A DNA stretch of 64,000 bases, taken from positions 85,932 through 149,931 of the forward strand of contig JAJFLR010000054.1 in assembly GCA_021772565.1 (NCBI GenBank), in the 5' to 3' direction. The stretch is from Opitutales bacterium (GTDB taxonomy: Bacteria > Verrucomicrobiota > Verrucomicrobiia > Opitutales > JAJFLR01). Under the pieces are notes generated by a model that was given only the letters and a program-made list of their open reading frames with translations, was not told the origin of the DNA and did not search any database. Shown piece by piece: positions 58,311-64,000 of the stretch (the first letter of the stretch is position 1; every line of letters starts with the position of its first letter). The position numbers and the translations under genes were made by a program.

Positions 58311-58808
58311 ATGCCAGAAAAACTACCATTTAAAATCAGCACATTGATCTTCATTGAAAATGACAAGGGTGAGCTACTTTTAATGAAGCGACTAAAAAAT
58401 CCAAATTTTGGCTTATATAGTTGTATCGGTGGTAAACTTGAAATGGATCAGGGCGAATCTCCATTTGAATGCGCAATCCGTGAAGTTCAAGAAGAAATAA
58501 AAGTAAATCTAACAGAAAAAGATCTGCATCTGTTTTGTATGATTACCGAGAAAAACTATGAAAATAACGGTCACTGGCTAATGTTTTTATTTAATTGCAA
58601 AAAGAGCATAAATCAATTGCCCGAAAATATAGATGAAGGCGAATTTGCTTTTATATCAAAAGATGAGCTTAAAAAATTGCCCATTCCGGAGACTGATCGC
58701 CGCGCTCTCTGGCCGATTTATGAAAAACATAAGGATAGTTTTGTCGTCCTTCGTGCTGATTGTAGGACAGATGAGGATTTAAATATTGTGTTTGAACAAA
58801 TCTCCTAA
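58311..58808 (+). CDS. NUDIX hydrolase
   Basis: 165 residues from the ATG at 58311 (MPEKLPFKISTLIF); the longer frame runs through the hexamer repeat. The NUDIX box reads GGKLEMDQGESPFECAIREVQEEI near 42-65, matching Gx5Ex7REUxEExGU except that the last Gly is replaced. Such 8-oxo-dGTPase-like proteins cleave nucleoside diphosphates linked to other moieties. The substrate is unknown. Confidence 0.9.
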   Translation: MPEKLPFKISTLIFIENDKGELLLMKRLKNPNFGLYSCIGGKLEMDQGESPFECAIREVQEEIKVNLTEKDLHLFCMITEKNYENNGHWLMFLFNCKKSINQLPENIDEGEFAFISKDELKKLPIPETDRRALWPIYEKHKDSFVVLRADCRTDEDLNIVFEQIS

Positions 58809-58856
58809 TTTTTCATACTTTCCCACTAATTAATCTATAATTCATTAAAATATACC

Positions 58857-59942
58857 ATGAGCCAGACAGAAGCAAAGGAAGACAAGGAAAGTCATGTGGA
58901 TGCTTTTTCCGAAAATCCGATCAATAAAAATCTCACTGCTGAAGAAAAAATAAATTTTTACCGTCAAATGATGGAAGTGCGCTGTTTTGAAGAAAGAGCC
59001 GTGCACTCTTATCAACAAGGAAAGATCGGTGGATTTTGCCACACTTATAACGGCCAGGAAGCAGTGGCTATTGGCACAATATCAATGATGCAATCCGACG
59101 ATCATATAATAACCGCTTACCGGGATCACGCACACGGCTTGGCAGTCGGTATGAACATGAATGAATGTATGGCAGAACTTTATGGTAAGGTAACCGGTTG
59201 CTCTAAAGGTAAAGGGGGCAGCATGCATTTTTTTGCACCCGACAAAAATTACTGGGGCGGCCATGCAATTGTCGGTGGTCAAATCCCACTCGGAGCCGGA
59301 ATTGCTTTTGCTCTAAAATACAAAGGCACAAAAGGCGTCTGCTTATGCTACATGGGAGACGGAGCTGTTAATCAGGGAGCATTTCACGAAGCTCTCAATT
59401 TGGCGGCATTGTGGAAATTACCTGTGGTCTTTATCATTGAAAACAATCGTTACTCAATGGGAACCAGCGAAGCGAGATCATCATCAGTTTCACCCCTTGC
59501 ACGAAGAGCGTTAGCTTATGATATGGGTTACGATACCGGAATTGGAAATTCTGTTTATGAAGTGAGAGTGAAAACTGAACAAGCTATGGAAAAAGCTAGA
59601 AGTAAAAATGTACCAACTCTTTTAGAATTTGACACTTACCGCTATCGCGGACATTCGATGTCGGATCCTGATAAAACTTATCGCACAAAAGATGAAATTG
59701 CTGATTATAAAAACAATCAAGATCCGATTATGCTGTTTGGAAGTATACTAATCGATGAAGGAATTGCATCAGAAGAATCACTCATTGACATTAAGAAAGA
59801 ATCTCGAAAAAAAGCTGAAGCCTCAGCAAAATTTGCTGATGAAAGCCCATTCCCGGAAATTGAAGACATAACCAAAGATGTCTACTGGGAAGAAGATAAC
59901 CCTGAACACAAAACATCAGAAGGAACGATGTTTTTTAAATAA
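58857..59942 (+). CDS. pdhA: pyruvate dehydrogenase E1 alpha subunit
   Basis: 361 residues. Thiamine-diphosphate E1 alpha with GKGGSMHFF near 119, the ThDP motif GDGAVNQGAFHEALNLAALWKLPVVFIIENN near 168-198, and the phosphorylation-loop region YRYRGHSMSDPDKTYR near 261. It should pair with pdhB to decarboxylate pyruvate and acetylate E2. A TATAAT (58836-58841) lies 15 nt before the ATG. Confidence 0.94.
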   Translation: MSQTEAKEDKESHVDAFSENPINKNLTAEEKINFYRQMMEVRCFEERAVHSYQQGKIGGFCHTYNGQEAVAIGTISMMQSDDHIITAYRDHAHGLAVGMNMNECMAELYGKVTGCSKGKGGSMHFFAPDKNYWGGHAIVGGQIPLGAGIAFALKYKGTKGVCLCYMGDGAVNQGAFHEALNLAALWKLPVVFIIENNRYSMGTSEARSSSVSPLARRALAYDMGYDTGIGNSVYEVRVKTEQAMEKARSKNVPTLLEFDTYRYRGHSMSDPDKTYRTKDEIADYKNNQDPIMLFGSILIDEGIASEESLIDIKKESRKKAEASAKFADESPFPEIEDITKDVYWEEDNPEHKTSEGTMFFK

Positions 59943-59960
59943 GTATAAAAAAGAAATAAA

Positions 59961-60021
59961 TAATTCGTAATTCGTAATTCGTAATTTGTAATTCGTAATT
60001 CGTAATTCGTAATTCGTAATT
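59961..60021. repeat. heptanucleotide tandem repeat between pdhA and pdhB
   Basis: Eight or nine consecutive TAATTCG units (one TAATTTG) in the 86-nt spacer between the two E1 genes. Same unit length as the array at 4585-4684 but different sequence. Confidence 0.95.
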
Positions 60022-60028
60022 AAAAGAT

Positions 60029-61003
60029 ATGCCGGAAATAACATACAGAGAAGCAGTCAATCAGGCTATGGCCGAAGAGATGGATCGTGATAGTGATACA
60101 TTTGTCATGGGCGAAGAAGTTGCCCAATACGACGGAGCCTACAAAGTAACTGAGGGATTATTAAAACGATTTGGTGAAAAACGTGTTCTCGATACGCCGA
60201 TTAGCGAATGCGGTTTTGCCGGCTTAGGTATTGGAGCTGCAATGATGGGATTGCGTCCCATAGTCGAATTTATGACTTGGAGTTTTTCATTTGTGGCGTT
60301 CGATCAAATATTTAATAACGCTGCCAATATTCGATACATGTCAGGTGGCGAAATTAATATACCAATCGTCTTTCGTGGTCCAGGGAATGGCGGAGTAAAT
60401 GTAGGAGCAACTCATTCTCATACACCGGAAAATTTTTACGCCAATGCACCTGGACTTAAAGTTATTTGCCCTGCAACACCCTACGACGCAAAAGGAATGT
60501 TAAAAACAGCGATTAGAGATAACGATCCTGTGTTGATGATGGAAAATACTATTCTTTACAATAATAAGGAGGAGGTTCCGGAAGAAGAATACTTAATTCC
60601 ATTTGGTAAAGCTGATATCAAAAAGGAAGGTACCGACTTAACATTTATAGCGCACGGCAAAGCTGTGTTAACTTGTTTGAAAGCCGCAGAAATTTTAGAA
60701 GCAGAATATGAAGTCGATGTCGAAGTAGTTGATCTACGATCGATTCGTCCACTCGATGAGGAGACAATTCTAAATTCAGTAAAAAAGACAAGCCGCGTGA
60801 TCATTGTCGATGAGAATAAACCGTTTTGTGGTGTAGGAGCTCAAATAGCATACATCATACAAGAGAAAGCTTTTGACTATTTAGATGCACCGATCAAAAG
60901 AGTATCTGCTGTTGACGCACCGCAAATTTATAGCATGCCTCTTGAGCAGGTTCAGTTACCAAATGCCCAGAGGATTGTGCAAGCTGCTACGAGTATAATT
61001 TAG
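60029..61003 (+). CDS. pdhB: pyruvate dehydrogenase E1 beta subunit
   Basis: 324 residues, transketolase central and C-terminal domains: GEEVAQYDGAYKVTEGLLKRFG near 28, RVLDTPISECGFAGLGIGAAMMGLRPIVEFMT near 52-83, and VIIVDENKPFCGVGAQIAY near 256. Pairs with pdhA. No E2 (dihydrolipoyl acetyltransferase) gene follows; a vapBC module does. Confidence 0.95.
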   Translation: MPEITYREAVNQAMAEEMDRDSDTFVMGEEVAQYDGAYKVTEGLLKRFGEKRVLDTPISECGFAGLGIGAAMMGLRPIVEFMTWSFSFVAFDQIFNNAANIRYMSGGEINIPIVFRGPGNGGVNVGATHSHTPENFYANAPGLKVICPATPYDAKGMLKTAIRDNDPVLMMENTILYNNKEEVPEEEYLIPFGKADIKKEGTDLTFIAHGKAVLTCLKAAEILEAEYEVDVEVVDLRSIRPLDEETILNSVKKTSRVIIVDENKPFCGVGAQIAYIIQEKAFDYLDAPIKRVSAVDAPQIYSMPLEQVQLPNAQRIVQAATSII

Positions 61004-61038
61004 GTAGCTGTTATATTATTAAATCTTTTATGTAATTC

Positions 61039-61069
61039 TTGACAACTAACATAAATATGCTTTTATGTT
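61039..61069 (+). promoter_or_regulatory. vapBC promoter and operator
   Basis: TTGACA (61039-61044) then, after 16 nt, TTTTAT. A perfect palindrome AACATAAA-TATGCT-TTTATGTT (61048-61069) covers the -10. The vapB ATG is 3 nt further on, so the transcript should be leaderless. Confidence 0.7.
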
Positions 61070-61072
61070 TTT

Positions 61073-61339
61073 ATGCGAACAACAGTTGATTTACCAGATG
61101 ATTTAATTCAAAAAGCTAAAATTGCAGCGATTCAGCAAAAAACAACTTTGCGCGACTTGTTTAGTCGAGCATTGATTAAAGAATTGAATACGAATAATGA
61201 TCCCAAAAATTCGTTGAAACCAAAAACTAAATTCCCAATATTTTCATCAAAATCAGCCGGCAGTTTAGACATAAGTACAGCAGATTTACTACGTTTGGAT
61301 GAAATAGAGGATAGTAGACAAAATGAGATTACTAATTGA
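61073..61339 (+). CDS. vapB: VapB-type antitoxin
   Basis: 88 residues. MRTTVDLPDDLIQKAKIAAIQQKTTLRDLFSRALI is a ribbon-helix-helix DNA-binding domain. The C-terminal tail (FPIFSSKSAGSLDISTADLLRL) should thread the toxin groove. It overlaps vapC by 17 nt. Confidence 0.9.
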   Translation: MRTTVDLPDDLIQKAKIAAIQQKTTLRDLFSRALIKELNTNNDPKNSLKPKTKFPIFSSKSAGSLDISTADLLRLDEIEDSRQNEITN

Positions 61340-61751
61340 CGTTAATGTGCTCCTCGCACTGATGCATGCAAGACATGTTCACAGCTCAAGGGCTATAAAA
61401 TGGCTTGAGTCGATAAACAGTGAGAATTCCATTTGCATTTGCCGAGTCGTACAAATGGGATTACTTCGTCTATTAACTCGAAAGTCTATTATGAAAGACG
61501 ACATAATTTCAGCTAGTCAATTTTGGAAAGCCTGGAAAGCGCTTATGGCTGATTATCGTTTCTCGTTTATAAGTGAGCCGGAAAACATTGAACTAACTTG
61601 GAAAAAAACTACTGACAATTTTCGTAAAGGACAGTCTGCTGAAACAGATTCATATCTTGCATCATTTGCTATCGCAGCAGATTTAAGTTTAATATCATTT
61701 GACAAAGGTTTTTCAAAATTTGATGAGTTAAAATGGACACTACTTAAGTAG
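61323..61751 (+). CDS. vapC: VapC-type PIN-domain ribonuclease toxin
   Basis: 142 residues. Acidic residues of the PIN active site are visible: D6 in LLIDVNVLLALMH, E near 43, the ETDSYLASFAI segment with D103 region, and SFDKGFSKF near 125. HxHSSRAIKWLES is typical of VapC proteins. Likely cleaves tRNA or rRNA. Confidence 0.92.
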   Translation: MRLLIDVNVLLALMHARHVHSSRAIKWLESINSENSICICRVVQMGLLRLLTRKSIMKDDIISASQFWKAWKALMADYRFSFISEPENIELTWKKTTDNFRKGQSAETDSYLASFAIAADLSLISFDKGFSKFDELKWTLLK

Positions 61752-61776
61752 TGTACTTAAGAATATTATAAACTAT

Positions 61777-62016
61777 TCAATCAGCGTAATCAAAATCTAC
61801 TATTTTTATTTCTTTTACAGCGTGACCAAAAAAGTAGGTAATTGCATAATCAGAAACCACTTTAATTTCTAGTTGGCGTCCATCCAGAGGATTTAATTCT
61901 GAAAAATCTCCTACCTCAGGTAAATTACGAAGAACAGAAGAAACATTTTTTCTATCAATACCATTTTGATCAATGAATTTCCAAACATCTTCTGCTAGAA
62001 ATATTTGATAATCCAT
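61777..62016 (-). CDS. RelE-like small toxin
   Basis: 79 residues with the RelE/ParE-like end LEIKVVSDYAITYFFGHAVKEIKIVDFDYAD. The start MDYQIFLAEDVWKFIDQNG is shorter than most RelE. It is preceded by its likely antitoxin, with a 1-nt overlap (stop/start ATGA-like). The toxin class is an inference from length, context and C-terminal pattern. Confidence 0.7.
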   Translation of the reverse strand: MDYQIFLAEDVWKFIDQNGIDRKNVSSVLRNLPEVGDFSELNPLDGRQLEIKVVSDYAITYFFGHAVKEIKIVDFDYAD

Positions 62017-62210
62017 TATACTGATTTTCCATTTTCGAAGTCATCAATACTCATCCACGCAGCATTTTCTTTTCTATTTATTCGACTGGAAATTTTATTA
62101 AAATAATCATTTTCTTTCTTATGCCTCAAATGAACGAGAAAAGCGGCAACTTGCTTTTGTTCAATATTATTCAATAATTCTACTTGATGTAGTATTTCTT
62201 TAACTGACAT
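62016..62210 (-). CDS. putative antitoxin partner of the RelE-like protein
   Basis: 64 residues, helical (MSVKEILHQVELLNNIEQKQVAAFLVHLRHKKENDYF) with an acidic end (SIDDFENGKSV). Layout and length match short antitoxins upstream of RelE-like toxins. No DNA-binding motif is clear. Confidence 0.7.
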   Translation of the reverse strand: MSVKEILHQVELLNNIEQKQVAAFLVHLRHKKENDYFNKISSRINRKENAAWMSIDDFENGKSV

Positions 62211-62330
62211 AAATAAAATTTAGCATATTACATAAACAGGAATCAACATTAAATAGTATGGCAATCAATCGATGTAAAATTAACGTTTCTAAAATTCTGT
62301 TGAGAGAAGCATTCTGAATACATCATTAGC

Positions 62331-63527
62331 CTAAATGCCCAATAAAAATTCAGTAAGTTCTGATATTGGAATCTGTTCGCAGTTTTTGCTTAGTGCCTGC
62401 CTTTTACCGGCGATGGAAACAAGATAAAGCTTCTCCACTTCAGGAAACGTTTTCTTAAAGGAAGTTGGTAGCGATGTCGGCGAAACAGAATGGATACCCA
62501 ACTTTGCATCCATGGCGATTATTTTACCTGTCTCCGTTTTAATGACAAAATCGATTTCCTCTCCTATCCGGGTTCTCCAATAAAAGATTTGCCAGAGCTT
62601 ACCATAGTTATGCATGCACTTTATAATCTCAGCTAAGACTAAAGATTCAAACATATTGCCAACTTGTGGCGAACGCGAAAATGGCTCGATTTCTGTCCAA
62701 CCCTGCAAACGACAGGCAAGACCTGTATCCAGAAAATGCAGCTTGGGTGATTTAATCAGTCGTTTATTCAAATTACTTGCAAATGGTCGTAGCAAGTAAA
62801 CTAAATTAGACCTTTCAAGCAGTGATATCCACTCTTTTATAGTAACGGACTTTACCCCACTATCTTTAGCAATATCAGAATAATTTAAAATCTCCCCTGT
62901 TCTGGCACCAAGCAATCCCAATACTGTATGAAATTCAGATTGCTTACTAATACCAGCACTTAAGACAATGTCCTTTTCTATATAATTCCTGATGTAATCG
63001 TTCAAATACTTTACGTTAGGTATATCAGAGACATAAAGCTCCGGCCAACCGCCTTGAAACAGAATTTTCATACAGGAAACAGAACTGTCTGTACTAAAAA
63101 TTTCAGAAACACTGAGAGTATTGAGATAATAGAATCCTGCTCTTCCCACCAAAGATTCCTTAACATTTTTATCCATCAAAACTTGATTAGAACCCGTTAG
63201 CCTAAACACTACCTTGAGTTTCTTCTTCGTTTTTTTTAACCGCTCTCTTTTGAGCTGATCTACTAGTCGTTTGATTTCAGGAAATATATTGGGCGCATAT
63301 TGTACCTCATCAATAATTAACGGCAATTTATAGTTAGTTAAAAATAATGCCGGGTCATTTTGAGCAAGTGTACGTAATTGAAGATCATCGAAAGTTACTT
63401 CTGTAAAATCCGGACTAAGATGCCATAACAAAGAGCTCTTACCACATTGTCGAGGCCCTATCACAACTTGAACAAGCTCACTGCTCATGCTGTTTATGTA
63501 ATTTGAAATCTCTCTTTTAATCCACAT
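62331..63527 (-). CDS. AAA ATPase with DUF4143 domain (second of two)
   Basis: 398 residues. Walker A GPRQCGKSS near 24-32, Walker B LIIDEVQ near 71-77, sensor FRLTGSNQ near 108, a winged-helix-like IAKDSGVKSVTIKEWISLL, and a C-terminal DUF4143 nuclease-like GEEIDFVIK...MDAKLG. Related to but diverged from the ATPase at 22096-23268. It has its own dyad directly upstream of the start, of the same type as the first. Confidence 0.88.
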   Translation of the reverse strand: MWIKREISNYINSMSSELVQVVIGPRQCGKSSLLWHLSPDFTEVTFDDLQLRTLAQNDPALFLTNYKLPLIIDEVQYAPNIFPEIKRLVDQLKRERLKKTKKKLKVVFRLTGSNQVLMDKNVKESLVGRAGFYYLNTLSVSEIFSTDSSVSCMKILFQGGWPELYVSDIPNVKYLNDYIRNYIEKDIVLSAGISKQSEFHTVLGLLGARTGEILNYSDIAKDSGVKSVTIKEWISLLERSNLVYLLRPFASNLNKRLIKSPKLHFLDTGLACRLQGWTEIEPFSRSPQVGNMFESLVLAEIIKCMHNYGKLWQIFYWRTRIGEEIDFVIKTETGKIIAMDAKLGIHSVSPTSLPTSFKKTFPEVEKLYLVSIAGKRQALSKNCEQIPISELTEFLLGI

Positions 63528-63528
63528 T

Positions 63529-63565
63529 ATTGACAGATTTAAGTTATTATCTTAAAACTGTCAAT
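63529..63565. promoter_or_regulatory. near-perfect dyad promoter of the second DUF4143 ATPase
   Basis: Arms ATTGACAGATTTAAG (63529-63543) and CTTAAAACTGTCAAT (63551-63565), one mismatch, 7-nt centre. On the minus strand TTGACA, 17 nt, TAAATC ends 8 nt before the ATG (63527). On the plus strand TTGACA, 17 nt, TAAAAC fires rightwards into DNA with no intact gene. Same design as 23279-23311. Confidence 0.62.
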
Positions 63566-63668
63566 TAAATATTTTTATTGTTGCTAGCTAGAGTTCTGAT
63601 TAATATATGCTATATAGCTAATGCTAGTGAATTAACTCTGTCTGCATATAAAAAGGCGATGCATCAAG

Positions 63669-64000
63669 TGGCAAGCGACAATTAGAACTCCCTATTAACG
63701 ACAATTAAAAATCCCTACCATTGTTTTGTCAAAAAGCCTGGAGCTTTTGTTTCTTTGAAAGAGGGTTTGCAAAATGGATTGTGGGAGTTGGCAGCGACCA
63801 CTGAATTTTGTCAGGTTGACAATAGTTCGGCGGCAACTCATCAGCTCAGGCGGAAGGGAAAAAAGCGTGATTTTAATGAAAGATTTTTGTCGTTACTAAA
63901 TCATTATAACATGAAGGCTCACAGTATAAATGTGAGGGCAGCAAATGAAAATGGTGATGTCGAAAGTGCCCATAGTCATACCCGTCGTTATTTACGGGAT
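63669..64000 (+). mobile_element. decayed IS21-family insertion sequence
   Basis: From about 63669 two near-repeats, CGACAATTAGAACTCCC and CGACAATTAAAAATCCC, resemble IS21-family terminal binding sites. The transposase fragment follows within 60 nt, so the normal istA 5' half is missing. The element runs past the window end. Confidence 0.72.
63686..64000 (+). pseudogene. istA: internal fragment of IS21 transposase IstA
   Basis: Open frame with no start codon, reading FVSLKEGLQNGLWELAATTE, CQVDNSSAA with the second catalytic Asp and ANENGDVESAHSHTRRYL with the catalytic Glu of the DDE triad. An in-frame TAG lies just upstream at 63683-63685. The sequence continues beyond position 64000. Being 5'-truncated, it cannot make an active transposase. 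Confidence 0.85.

Overview
This window reads as chromosomal DNA of an AT-rich, Gram-negative, diderm bacterium, most likely of the Verrucomicrobiota/PVC group. The reasons are a lipid A gene (lpxB), an Mla-type lipid transport operon, lipoproteins with lipoboxes, a DUF11-repeat protein resembling the chlamydial/PVC large cysteine-rich (OmcB-like) protein, a PEP-CTERM surface protein and a DUF5069 protein, which is mostly known from Verrucomicrobiota. The phylum call is inference. Start codons almost never have a Shine-Dalgarno sequence. Several have a -10-like hexamer only 6-9 nt upstream, which suggests leaderless mRNAs.

Layout. 0-3.2 kb: trpA-hisC-hisB operon and a glyoxalase-fold protein. 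3.5-7.8 kb: SWIM zinc-finger protein plus SNF2 helicase, and a small XRE regulator. 7.9-11 kb: outer-membrane barrel, lipoprotein and a secreted alpha-toroid protein. 11-14.6 kb: mlaE-mlaF-mlaD-lipoprotein operon. 14.7-17.8 kb: isochorismatase-fold hydrolase, YHS protein, hicAB, brnTA, metallo-beta-lactamase-fold hydrolase. 18-22 kb: leuB and alaS. 22-27.3 kb: a candidate defence locus, a DUF4143 ATPase divergent from a 1329-residue Mrr-nuclease/STAND NTPase (Avs-like) protein. 27.5-35.9 kb: eno, two NfeD genes, lpxB, a uracil-DNA glycosylase-fold gene, a PEP-CTERM protein and the OmcB-like lipoprotein. 36.4-46.6 kb: GH13 debranching enzyme, gap-pgk, a nucleotidyltransferase pair, a TPR protein, a fatty-acid hydroxylase and an MsbA-like exporter. 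46.6-53.2 kb: a repeat-rich stretch with MITE-like elements, a parDE-like pair, a 215-bp direct duplication, a methyltransferase, a cAMP-type sensor and uvrB. 53.2-61 kb: OleC-like ligase, siroheme/uroporphyrin fusion, a second hicAB with a frameshifted toxin, peroxiredoxin-fold protein, NUDIX, pdhA-pdhB. 61-64 kb: vapBC, a relBE-like pair, a second DUF4143 ATPase and a decayed IS21-family element running off the end.

How it fits together. Housekeeping genes (lower glycolysis eno, gap, pgk; pyruvate dehydrogenase E1; amino-acid synthesis; envelope lipids) are interleaved with at least six toxin-antitoxin modules and several families of short palindromic or terminal-inverted repeats. The most unusual region is 22.1-27.3 kb. 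There a 33-bp perfect dyad forms the whole promoter zone between the DUF4143 ATPase and the STAND nuclease and supplies the same -35/-10 spacing on both strands. A dyad of the same design sits directly upstream of the second DUF4143 ATPase at 63.5 kb, where the other side holds only an IS21 remnant.
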